Source: Symsagittifera roscoffensis
Lineage: Eukaryota; Xenacoelomorpha; Acoela; Convolutidae
DNA length: 64,000 nt
Assembly: GCF_963678635.1 (NCBI RefSeq)
Contig: NC_087067.1
Coordinates: forward strand, 21,643,547 to 21,707,546
Direction: 5' to 3'
The notes under the pieces were generated by a model. That model was not told the DNA's origin. It saw only the letters and a list, made by a program, of their open reading frames with translations, and searched no databases. The first letter of the stretch is position 1; each line of letters starts with the position of its first letter. Shown here piece after piece: positions 27,970-38,161 of the stretch. The translations under genes were made by a program, and so were the position numbers.

Positions 27970-28335
27970 AAAACTTAGTCTTAAAGAAAAAGACTTCCCT
28001 CAATCGGAACGATCCGAAAGAACGAAGCCCAGGACACAGTCTTCTCAAGTGAGTGTGTATTTGCCTAATACAACCACCGAGGTCTTCTTTTAGGTGTCCT
28101 GCAATTGCCCGAGCTGTCCTATTAAGTAGCTCAAGGCAACCTCTGATCGAAAATTTCTTAAGTCTAAGAAAAAGCTCCCCCACACCCGGACTGCTCCAAG
28201 TGCACGAGAGTAGGGAACAATTTTTCTTCTCAAGTGAGTGTGTATTTGCCTAATACACTCACCGAGGTATTCCTTTATTTGTTCCCGGATTGCCCGAACT
28301 TTCCTATTAAGTAGCTCCAGGCAACCACACAACCA
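27970..28335 (-). repeat. Tandem duplicated ~183-bp module with covarying stem
   Basis: Two head-to-tail copies (about 27,970-28,152 and 28,153-28,335) share CTTCTCAAGTGAGTGTGTAT and TTGCCTAATACA blocks. A flanking stem is CAGGACAC/GTGTCCTG (28,030-28,037 with 28,094-28,101) in the first and GGGAACAA/TTGTTCCC (28,213-28,220 with 28,279-28,286) in the second: pairing is kept while the sequence changes. Confidence 0.7.
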
Positions 28336-28539
28336 AAATCACAATAAAAAAAAATATTTTTGTTCGGGTACTTCTGATACACCCGATCTAGAATCCAAAG
28401 TTGATCACAAATTTCCGGGCCAAAATGGGCTCCTATGATCCTAATAAGCACACCTAATATCCTAATATGGTCTTTATTAAATGGATATTTCCCGTCTCCC
28501 AAATTGCCACAGAAGGTTTCCTCAAGTTTCTAACAAGGA

Positions 28540-28920
28540 GGGTTGCTAAGAAGTTTAAGTCACTCCGGAGGGTTACTTCGGAGGGTTGTTAAGACACTTA
28601 GCCTACCTGGGAAGGTTACTTCGGAGGGTACCTTAATCACCCAAGTTACTTCGGAGGGTCCCCCTAAACTTACTAAGGAGGGTCAATAAGATGCTTAATA
28701 TGCTCCGGAGGGTTACTTCGGAGGGTACTTCCAAAATTTTCAAATTTCTGAACCTCACTTAGAAGGGCCTTCAATTAACTTCAGGAAGCGTCAAAACAAG
28801 CTAAATTCTCTATGGGGGGCTGTTTTAACATGATCTCGTGGAAATTTTCCACTAAGGAGGGTTGCTAAGGGGTTTAGCTGACTCCGGAGGGTTACTTCGG
28901 AGGGTTCCCCAAAAATCAAG
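28540..28920 (-). repeat. Dispersed GGAGGGTTACTTCGGAGGGT repeats in the leader
   Basis: About six full or partial copies (plus-strand reading CTCCGGAGGGTTACTTCGG) spaced irregularly between 28,562 and 28,905, with further partial ones to 29,480. Variation suggests local duplication rather than a recent array. Confidence 0.75.
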
Positions 28921-30668
28921 AAAAAAGGTTATTTTACCGCGATAAAGTCTCCAAAAGCGGTCCACCTGACTTAAACTAGGTTGGCTGACACGGTCAACCT
29001 TCCCAGTTGGATGAAAAGGTGTTTTGATAAAATTTTCTGCCGCTCGGAGGGTTACCTGTAATTTGGACCCTCCGAACCAACAAATTCTAAAAATTTTTTC
29101 TTTTCCGAGATTATCAACCCAAAAACGGTTGCGGTCCGGAAAAGTGGTCTAAAACGTCGACTTATGGTACCAAAATTATCCCGATCGGTTGGCTAGTCTT
29201 TGAGAAATTGCCAAAAACGTGTTTGTCCAAATGGGCTTTTTTCACCACCTATGTAGGTTCTGAGAAACTTTTTCCGCAATTCCTATTGAAAGTGCCTAAA
29301 AATAATTGAAACGAGCGTAGTAGCCCTGTACGGCACTGGAATAATGCAAAAAACCGGACCAAAATTGGTTTGGAGACAAAAATTTGGCCAATAACTATCA
29401 AATTTGGACCCTCCGATTCCTTCCTTTTCCAATCCTTAAGTCGTTAGCTCTATCTATGGAGCTAGTCGGAGGGTTACTCAAGAATTTTTCTGCCAGCCGA
29501 GCACGTTATGCTAGCACGCTCCTAATACAAAAATTTTTATTGCTCTAACTCTAAAAACTCAAAAACTCGATCCCCAAAACAGATTGACAAAATTCAGAAA
29601 ATTATCGAAATTTTGACCGAAAAAAGTTGGTTTTTTCCAACTTTTACTGAGTCTTTTCTCACGCGGTTTCTTTAGTTAAGGGGATCGAACTACGTCGCTA
29701 CTCCCTATATAAAAGCTTTTTGCTGTTCAGAAAAGCTCGGATATCCATAAATTTGGGGGTCTATAGTTTGTCAAGAATCAGTAATTTTCGACAAAATTTG
29801 GGTGTTTCTTGGGATCCAAATAGGAGATAAGTAATATATAGTAGGACAATAATCTATTAGTAGTCGTTAATGAATATTACTATACCCTCCTTTGCACCAA
29901 AATAACCGAATTAAGACCCTTAACTCGGAAATTTGTGATCGACGGAGTGTACAATCGGACCGCGCCAATCATGCCCCCCACCACTTAAGTTTTGATGAAA
30001 TAGTACCTGAACGATACTAAAATTGTCTCAACGATACCCAACAGTCGTTGTGGGTGTTGTCCCTATGTCCCTGTTGAGTGTGGAACACGTCGGTCAGCTT
30101 GCCACTCTACCCTCCGGTCACCGGCAAAATCACCATTAACGTGCTTAAATACTCAAATTACACTCAAGGGAGGGAATCCAACCATTCACCAAAACACACA
30201 ATCTTTCTATCAGAAATGATATAGATCAATCTGAAACAACAACAAATAGGAAGGTCAGATCACATCTCGTCCGGAAATAACATATAAACTGTCACTTTAT
30301 GTTTTTTATTGTTTTTGGTCTTTTTTGGATTTTTTACTGTTTTTTTGTACTTTTTTTTTTCAAATAAATTTGTTTTTGGCTTTTTCTTGGTTATACACTA
30401 TTTTTGTTTGGTTTTACGCTTTCTCTTTAATTGTTTTTGGTCCTGGGACCTCGGGACAAGCGGGCTCTAGATTTCCCACCTAACCCTCCGGCCCCCGAAA
30501 TTTTCGGTGTTAACTAAGTTAAAAAGCTAAATAGTACTAGAAGGAGGGTACGCACATTCCCCCTAGTACAACAACGGTCATTAAGGCCTCTAACTCGGGC
30601 ATACGCTCGGAGCTGAGGGTTCGTCGCTGAAACGCTTGCTGATCATGTTGGTCTTATGCCTTTGACAG

Positions 30669-30686
30669 GCCCACCCAGGAGCGCCA
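30669..30686 (-). promoter_or_regulatory. Candidate primer-binding site of element B
   Basis: On the minus strand TGGCGCTCCTGGGTGGGC starts 12 bases after the LTR end. TGG is complementary to a tRNA CCA end. The core TTTTTATGGCGCTCCTGGGTG also follows LTR2 of C (one mismatch after LTR1). The tRNA was not identified. Confidence 0.55.
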
Positions 30687-30698
30687 TAAAAACGTCTA

Positions 30699-31629
30699 TG
30701 TAACATTCGCCCAAATACTACACAGCGACGGAGCGTAAAAAAGTACCTATTAATGACTGACAGGCGTCAGTTACCCTAATCCTACTCGTTTTTCACCGTC
30801 TCGACCTTGCCAGTTGATTTTCTGGTCTGTTTAGGGCTAAGTAAAAAGTTACTATTTTTTAGGCCATCAGTCAAACGACTTTTGATCAGCTTTCGTTTAC
30901 ATGCGAACACAACCACATAGCTGAGTCTCGGATCCTCAGAATACGTTATTGCCATTAAAAACACGGCTCGAACAACCTATTTTAATATGTTTTTGTGTGA
31001 AAGTTCTACATTAAGTCCATTGGAGATGGATTGACCCTTTCCTCTTTCTAGCTACTCATATTCTAAAATATCAAATAATACCGGTGTTAATTCAGAGTTT
31101 TACGACATCCAAGTAGCTACAAAGTCAGTCTTATATAGTCTCTTCACATAAAACAGTCTCTGGGGAACCAAGCCTCCGCTCCCGTAATCTTCCTGAGATA
31201 ACGTTCTTATCTCTTCCAATTTGTGGCACGGGAGGGTTCCGTGGAATATTCCTTCCCCACTGAAGCTTCCTTCTCCACTAATATCCACTGCTAAGAGTCT
31301 TATCGTGTGTTATCGCCACGATAAGAGGCTTTGTGTTTTTCGTCTCTTGTGCAACCGTTTTCCACAATATTTGTCGTTGTTCTGTTTTTTCGTAGTTTTT
31401 CGTCAAAATGGCCGTCTTTTTTTGTATTTCTGAGAAATATCCACTCTTCAATCGAAATTTTAAAAATAAAAATTCTAGAATATTCCTACCCTCCTTCGCA
31501 ATACTTTTTGTTTAATAAGGACTTTATTCATCTTCTTTCGTGTCGCCGGAAGGTTGCGCTGTGTCAATCTGGCAGAATGGCACAACCAAAGAAATTGTTT
31601 TGTGTACGAAGTTTAAATTGAGGAAAACA
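30699..31629 (-). repeat. 5' LTR of element B (about 930 bp)
   Basis: The 3' end (minus strand) is GGGCGAATGTTACA at 30,699, identical to the LTR A end. The 5' end is placed at 31,629 (TGTTTTCC) by alignment with LTR A and is less certain. It shares TATA, hairpin and several blocks with LTR A. The short frames inside it are not considered genes. Confidence 0.75.
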
Positions 31630-31914
31630 TGCATTTAACAACATAAGTTTGTTTTAATTGCATTCCTACACGAAGACGAAGCTGAGCTTTGCACCACTAA
31701 TGATACAAGTGATAAGATCACAAGGGCGTTAATGGCCCATATTCCGCCAACATCAGAATTCAAAAATGAGAACAGCTGTGTTAACAATTGCGGGAAACAC
31801 CCTTGAGCACCCTTGAGCTGTGTTAACAATTGCGGGGACAGCTGTATTAACAATTGCGGGAAACACCCCATAGCATTCTGGGGTGAAATGCAATAATTTC
31901 GAATTGAGCATTCA
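31630..31914. repeat. Flanking sequence with short GTTAACAATTGCGGG repeats
   Basis: Between elements B and C. Three direct copies of a GCTGTGTTAACAATTGCGGG-like unit lie at 31,772-31,870. The last 40 bases resemble those upstream of the 3' LTR of C (GTGAAATGC ... AATTGAGCAT). No gene seen. Confidence 0.6.
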
Positions 31915-32704
31915 TGCTCAATTTTCTCGCGACAACTGAAAATACGAGAAAATAAGATCAGAAGAATCGAACCACAATCGCGGGAAAATAGTCCAAAACA
32001 TAGGAGCGTGAAATTGCTATTCGCAATTTTGCCGTATGAATCGAACGAGAGCAGAGCTGTATCATTCTCAGAGAAAGAACAAGTCGTGACGGGGTGACGG
32101 GAAGAAACAAAGAAGATCGAGTGAACCAGAGTGAACCTTCAGTGGAAAGGTGGACAGCTGAAGCTGCACAATGGTCCAAACAGAAAACTTGTGTCTTGAG
32201 TTAAAACTACTTCACTTCAAATTTCTCGAGTTAAACTTGATTACCGGACTAGTTCGAGAGTTGCTTATTAGTTTAGTTACTCGATTGTAGAAGTTGTGTC
32301 GGTATGTAAGTGCCCAATTTAATTTTCTTGAGTGTGTTTTACATTATTATGTTAAGTTAGGGAGAGTTTTATGTTGTTCCATATGAAATGGATGAAAAGT
32401 CCACTGTCAAATAAAAAATGACTGTATAAGTGTGTTTCCGACCCTGTCTTTAACGGCGTTCGTGTGTTGTTGGTATTTTGAGACATAAGCATGGCTGCAT
32501 TCTTATTTCTAGAGAGGGGGATATTTTGGTAGTTGCCTTTAAGCCGTAACGCGGTTTTTAGTCTCATGTCGCAAGTGAGCCGCATTGGCTCCGATGGTTT
32601 GAGGTAGAAAAACACAAGAGATAGTGTCCCTGACTCTTCAGCCAATGGTTATAGCGCCTATTTTTCTTTAACATCATATGTGACGTAAGTAGGTGACTGT
32701 AACA
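31915..32704 (+). repeat. LTR1 of element C (790 bp)
   Basis: Starts TGCTCAATTTTCTCGCG and ends GACTGTAACA. It is nearly identical to LTR2 (34,183-34,972) and has the same length. It is followed by the same TAGTGTTTTTATGGCGC sequence containing the primer-binding site. Its upstream flank resembles that of the 3' LTR, so it may derive from a 3' LTR of a tandem arrangement. Confidence 0.8.
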
Positions 32705-34182
32705 TAGTGTTTTTATGGCGCTTCTGGGTGTTTTTATGCCATCATGACTACGGGATCGAATCCAATTGACACAGATCCGGGCTACATGCCCCTTCTAAAA
32801 TACCGATGGTACGGCTCAACGGGAACGTATTCACCTTCTGGTTGTACCACGATAGCTTTTTAAGAAAACTCGAGAAAAATTCCCGGTGCGCTTTCCGTAA
32901 GGAGGCCTAGCTAACCGATTAATGGGGGCCGCTAGGGGGACAAAAAACGGGTAAAAGACAAAAAGCGAAATAAAAAACCCAAAAACATTAAAAATAGGAA
33001 CAAAAAACGATATAAAGTTTGATTTTTAGTTTGATTTTTACTGAGTTTTAGTCAACAACGATCAAAGAATAAGGTTAAAAGCAAACCATGTTTCGACTTG
33101 CATTGGAAGTAGGAAACCAAATAAAACTACGGGGGCTTAGAAAAGAAAATTTAGATTGATAGAATCGGTTTTTGGGGATTTTTCACATATAGAGGATGTA
33201 CTGGGATAGTGGACTGGATATCTTAACACTTGGGTTCCCGACAGGAAGTGGTACTGGAAGGTCGGGTAAAGAGTTTCAATACCTGGACCAGAGAAGTGGA
33301 AGCAGCACATGCCCCTTCTAGAGTACCGGTGGTACGGCTCAACGGGAACGTATTCACCTTCTGGTTGTACCGCGATAGCTTTTTAAGAAAACTCGAGAAA
33401 AATTCCCGGTGCGCTTTCCGTAAGGAGGCCTAGCTAACCGAGTAATGGGGGCCGCTAGGGGGATAAAAAACTAGTAAGAGACAAAAAACAAAATAAAAAA
33501 CCAAAAAAGATTAAAAATAGGAACAAAAAACGATAAAAAATTCAAAAAGGACAGAGGCTGTGACTTTCAGATTAGGTGGCTCAAACCTTAATTTTAAATA
33601 AAATAGTATACACATACTGTTTTCAAAAAGACTGATCGTCTCGATCAACCAGCAGCATTGAACAGGTGCCCGAGCTAGGGGCGCGAAGGGGCTTTCAGAT
33701 AGCTTGTGACATCAGCGGACCACTGGGAGACTTGACCGGAACAGGTGACCAGCCAAATGGGAAGTTGAACCACTGAGAGACTCCACCACTGGGAAACTTG
33801 ATTGGAACAGGTGACCAGTCAAGTGGGAAAGTGGACCACTGAGAGACTTGACCACTGGGAGACTTGACTGGAACAGGTGACCAGCCAAGTGGCAAAGTGG
33901 TACTTGGGATAGAAACCTCAGAGACAGAGGACACCCGACCGGGAAAGAGACGTCCAGCAGTGTGATCAAAGCAGAACAGAGCAAACGGAGGAAGGTTCTG
34001 TTTGGTCAAACGGGTATCGTTAAAATCCATTTTACCTTAGAGGAAACAAGTGTAAAATTGAATAAGCGAACACCCACTGTTTTGAGGAAAAGTTTTTACT
34101 TGAGCAGAGCTTGGAAACAGGTTCTGCGGTTTTCTCTCGAGAGGTTTAGCACCCATCGCGCCTAGGGTATTTTCGGCTTTCA
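32705..34182 (+). other. Leader fragment between LTR1 and LTR2
   Basis: It contains a primer-binding-site candidate (32,716-32,733), a GGTACGGCTCAACGGGAACG block present twice (32,812 and 33,332), an A-rich tract, and a 66-bp tandem repeat (33,717-33,900, 2.7 units, GACCACTGGGAGACTTGAC). Parts recur after LTR2 (35,048-35,620) and at 36,056-36,361. No gene. Confidence 0.7.
33717..33900 (+). repeat. 66-bp tandem repeat, 2.7 units
   Basis: The unit starts GACCACTGGGAGACTTGAC and contains GGAACAGGTGACCAG. A shortened version lies at 35,220-35,373. The frame on the other strand is open only because the unit length is a multiple of three. Confidence 0.75.
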
Positions 34183-34972
34183 TGCTCAATTTTCTCGCGA
34201 CAACTGAAAATACGAGAAAATAAGATCAGAAGAATCGAACCACAATCGCGGGAAAATAGTCCAAAACATAGGAGCGTGAAACTGCTATTCGCAATTTTGC
34301 CATATGAATCGAACGAGAGCAGAGCTGTATCATTCTCAGAGAAAGAACAAGTCGTGACGGGGTGACGGGAAGAAACAAAGAAGATCGAGTGAACCAGAGT
34401 GAACCTTCAGTGGAAAGGTGGACAGCTGAAGCTGCACAATGGTCGAAACAGAAAACTTGTGTCTTGAGTTAAAACTTATTCACTTCAAATTTCTCGAGTT
34501 AAACTTGATTACCGGACTAGTTCGAGAGTTGCTTATTAATTTAGTTACTCGATTCTAGAAGTTGTGTCGGTATGTAAGTGCCCAATTTTATTTTCTTGAG
34601 TGTGTTTTACATTATTCTGTTAAGTTAGGGAGAGTTTTATGTTGTTCCATATGAAATGGATGAAAGGTCCACTGTCTAATAAAAAGTGACTGTACAAGTG
34701 TGTTTCCGACCCTGTTTTTAACGGCGTTCGTGTGTTGTGGGTATTTTGAGACTTAAGCATGGGTGCGTTCTTATTTCTAGAGAGGGGGATATTTTGGTAG
34801 TAGCCTTTAAGCCGTAACGCGGTTTTTAGTCTCATGTCGCAAGTGAGCCTCATTGGCTCCGATGGTTTGAGGTAGAAAAACACAAGAGATAGTGTCCCTG
34901 ACTCTTCAGCCAATGGTTATAGCGCCTATTTTTCTTTAAAATCATATGTGACGTAAGTAGGTGACTGTAACA
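34183..34972 (+). repeat. LTR2 of element C (790 bp), functional 5' LTR position
   Basis: Same ends as LTR1 (TGCTCAATT ... CTGTAACA). The primer-binding-site candidate TGGCGCTCCTGGGTGTTT follows at 34,984-35,001, then the long leader and gag. Confidence 0.8.
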
Positions 34973-34983
34973 TAGTGTTTTTA

Positions 34984-35001
34984 TGGCGCTCCTGGGTGTT
35001 T
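34984..35001 (+). promoter_or_regulatory. Candidate primer-binding site of element C
   Basis: TGGCGCTCCTGGGTGTTT, 11 bases after the LTR2 end. The first 15 bases are identical to the site of element B although the LTRs differ, which supports function. Confidence 0.55.
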
Positions 35002-38000
35002 TTATGCCATCATGACTACGGGATCGAATCCACTTGACACAGCTCCGGGCTACATGCCCCTTCTAGAATACCGGTGGTACGGCTCAACGGGAACGTATTC
35101 ACCTTCTGGTTGTACCGCGATAGCTTTTTAAGAAAACTCGAGAAAAATTCTCGGTGCGCTTTCCGTAGGTGCCCGAGCTAGGGGCGCGAAAGGGCTTTCA
35201 GATAGCTTGTGACATCAGCGGACCACTGGGAGAAGTGGGAAAGTGAACCACTGAGAGACTCCACCACTGGGAAATTTGATTGGAACAGGTGACCAGTCAA
35301 GTGGGAAAGTGGACCACTGAGAGACTTGACCACTGGGAGACTTGACTGGAACACGTGACCAGCCAAGTGGCAAAGTGGCACTTGGGATAGAGGACACCCG
35401 ACCGGGAAAGAGACGTCCAGCAGTGTGATCAAAGCAGGACGGAGGAAGGTTCTGTTTGGTCAAACGGGTATCGTTAAAATCCATTTTACCTTACAGGAAA
35501 CAAGTGTAAAATTGAATAAGCGAACACCCACTGTTTTGATGAAAAGTTTTTACTTGAGCAGAGCTTGGAAACAGGTTCTGCGGTTTTCTCTCGAGAGGTT
35601 TAGCACCCATCGCGCTTAGGGTATTTTCGATTTAAATGGGGGGCTAGACAGGGGGAGGTTAGCAGGGGGGCTGGTTAAGATAGAGGTTAAGAGGTTAGTG
35701 GTTGAAAATTGTAGAAAGGGGGCTTTCTTATAGTAAATAAACAATCGAAATCGTCGATTTCATAACGTTAGAATAACTGAGATGAAGACTCAGAACAAGA
35801 TTAGCACCGCGAATGTACTCGAGAGCGAACTCGATTTAAGGTAGGTAACCTGGCCGGATCGAGTGGGGGGATCGGAAATAGACAGTTTTTGGAACCAAAA
35901 AGATGAAAACCCTATCAGACCGCTAGTAGGGGGGTGGAAGAACGCGTGACAGTCAACGCGTGACAGTCAGGTACTAGACATTTTTCACGAAAGACAAGCA
36001 TTGTCAAAATTGCATTTTAAGTATACAAGTTTTTCTTGTGTTTGTGATGTTTCGCACTTGACATTAACGGTTTTTAAGTTTGATTTTACTAAGTTTTAGT
36101 CAACAACGATCAAAGAATGAGGTTAAAATCGAACCGTGTTTCGACTTGCATTGGAAATAGGAAACCAAAGGAAATTACGGGGGGCTTAGAAAAGAAAATT
36201 TAGATTGATAGAATCGGTTTTTGGGGATTTTTTACATTAGTTCTAGAGGAGGTATTGGGATAGTGGACTGGATTTCTTAACACTTGGGTTCCCGACAGGA
36301 AGTGGTACTGGAAGGTCGGGTAAAGAGTTTCAATACCTGGACCAGAGAAGTGGAAGCAGCAAAAGAGTCTTGTCGGCAATACAAGGATAGTGATCGAAGG
36401 GAGCTAGGACAGTAGACAGTTCAGAAGAGTCCGAAGACCGTCCCTGAGGATTTCAGCACTCAAGCGAAGGGTCCTAGGAGAGCACAGAAGGGTCCCATGA
36501 CCTCCCTCCTGAGGATTTCAACACTCGAGCGAAGGGTCCTAGGAGAGTACAGTAGGGTCCCAAGACCGTCCTTAAGGATTTCAACACTCGAGCGAAGGGT
36601 CCTAGGAGAGTACAGAAGGGTCCCAAGACCCTACCGGAAAGTACCAACACTAGAGCGAAGGGTCCCAGGACAGTATAGAAGGGTCCTAGGACAATATCGA
36701 AGGGTCCCAAGACCCTACCAGAGGTCACCAATACTTGAGCGAAGGGTCCCAGGACAGTACCGAAGAGTCCTAGACAATATCGAAGGGTCCCAGGACACTA
36801 CCTAAAGGTAGCAACACATTAGCGAAGGGCCCCAGGACACTACCGAAAGGTAGCAACACTTGAGCGAAGGGTCCCAGGACACTACTGAAAGGTAGCAACA
36901 ATTGAGCGAAGGGTCCCACGACACTACCGAAAGGTAGCAACACTTGAGCGAAGGGACCCAGGACAGTACCGAAGGGTACTAGGACAAAACCGGAGGGTCC
37001 CAGGACACTATCGAAAGGTAGCAACACATGAGCGAAGGGTCCCAGGACACTACCGAAAGGTAGCAACACTTGAGCGAAGGGTCACAGGACACTACCGAAA
37101 GGTAACAACACTTGAGCGAAGGGTCCCAGGACACTACCGAAATGTAGCAATACTCGAGCGAAAGGTCCCAGGACACTACCGAAAGGTAGCAATACTCGAG
37201 CGAAGGGTCCTGGGAGAGTACAGAAGGATCCCAAGACCGTCCCTGAGGATTTCAACTCTCGAGCGAAGGGTCCTAGGACAGTACAGAAGGGTCTCAAGAC
37301 CGTCCCTAAGGATTTCAACACTCGAGCGAAGGGTCCTAGGAGAGCACAGAAGGGTCCCACGACCGTCCCTGAGGATTTCAACTCTCGAGCGAAGGGTCCT
37401 AGGACAGAACAGAAGGGTCCCAAGACCGTTTCTAAGGATTTCAACACTAGAGTGAAGAGTCCTAGGAGACTATAGAAGGGTCCAAAGAACCTACCAGAAG
37501 GTACCAACACTAGAGCGAAGGGTCCCAAGACCCTACCAGAGGTTACCAATTCTTGGGCGGAGGGTCCCAGGCAGTACCGAAGGGTCCTAGGACAATATCG
37601 AAGGGTCCCAAGACCCTACCAGAGGTTACCAATACTTGAGCGAAGGGTCCTAGGACAGTACCGACGGGTCCTAGCACAATATCGAAGGGTCCCAGGATTT
37701 TACCGAAAGGTAGCAACACTTGAGCGAAGGATCCCAGGACAGTACCTAAGGGTACAAGGACAATACCAAAAATCCCGGCACTAAGATTGAAGGATCCCAA
37801 GACCCTAGGGAAGGGTCACAGGAATAGAGCGAAGGGTCCCAAGACCAAAAAATCCAAAGACCTTATCAAAGGGTCCCAATTATTAGTTTCGGTCTCCACC
37901 TCTAGGAGAAACGAATTCGACTGGGTTTTAATAAATAATAGATTAGAAGTTTTTCCCATAATTTCAATTAAACTTTACATTAGGAACTTGTCTATAAATT

Positions 38001-38161
38001 TGAACTGTGAATAAAGAAAATTGTTAATAAAATTCTTGAAGAAAACAAGAACATCTCTAACAGAAAGGAAAGGGACAGGACTTAAGCAAAATCAAACCTC
38101 GTCGCAACGGAAACTAACACCAACAAATCCGAGTGTAATGAGAAAGAATATTTCAGTGAAC
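35002..38161 (+). other. ~3.2-kb leader of element C
   Basis: Noncoding. It carries the repeat block shared with the LTR1 leader (to 35,620), a G-rich stretch (35,636-35,680), a block shared with 33,018-33,308 (36,056-36,361), and the minisatellite. Frames opposite the minisatellite are byproducts of its 21-bp periodicity. Confidence 0.7.
36420..37870 (+). repeat. Minisatellite with 21-bp periodicity (42- and 63-bp units)
   Basis: The core unit is 42 bp: ACACTACCGAAAGGTAGC, then AACACTTGAGCGAAGGGTCCCAGG-like sequence broken by variants. Flanking higher-order units are 63 bp (GGATTTCAACACTCGAGCG). Ten units carry CTACC-GAAA-GGTAG or a near variant: nine in 36,790-37,200 and one at 37,700. Confidence 0.9.

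Larger units (their letters stand above)
27376..30698 (-). other. 3.3-kb leader of element B
   Basis: Noncoding between the primer-binding site and gag. It contains a duplicated structured module (27,970-28,335), dispersed copies of a GGAGGGTTACTTCGGAGGGT unit (28,540-28,920), and an A-rich tract near the LTR (30,300-30,440 on the plus strand seen as T-rich). No frame longer than ~75 codons looks coding. Confidence 0.7.
16483..31629 (-). mobile_element. Element B: sister copy of A, 5' part, split by insertion of A
   Basis: On the minus strand: 5' LTR (31,629-30,699), candidate primer-binding site, 3.3-kb leader, gag, zinc knuckles, protease, RT-RNase H, integrase, macro-like domain, spacer, start of ORF1. 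ORF1 is cut at 16,483 where the 3' LTR of A ends. The remaining ORF1-4 and 3' LTR of B should lie upstream of the 5' LTR of A, outside the window. Pol is ordered as in A and carries single stops plus a few frameshifts. Confidence 0.85.

Noticed and set aside
28540-28920. AGGGTT-containing repeats as telomeric DNA
   Set aside because: Units are irregular, ~20-24 bp long and inside the leader of an element.
16478-31629. Inverted orientation of A and B as an assembly join
   Set aside because: The junction falls exactly at an LTR terminus with TG...CA-type ends, as expected of a genuine nested insertion.
32745-32770. GGGATCGAATCC as a tRNA T-arm
   Set aside because: No matching acceptor, D or anticodon arms around it; it belongs to the repeated leader sequence.
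32352-34913. 97-codon antisense frame present in LTR1 and LTR2 of C
   Set aside because: Most differences between the two copies change the amino acid, and the 3' LTR does not keep the frame.
36790-37200. Regular 42-bp repeats as a CRISPR array
   Set aside because: No unique spacers; units are contiguous variants within a eukaryotic retroelement leader.
36474-37800. Long minus-strand frames rich in VLGPF repeats opposite the minisatellite
   Set aside because: The 21-bp period keeps any frame open, and the frames differ in phase between blocks. No start context and no conservation elsewhere.
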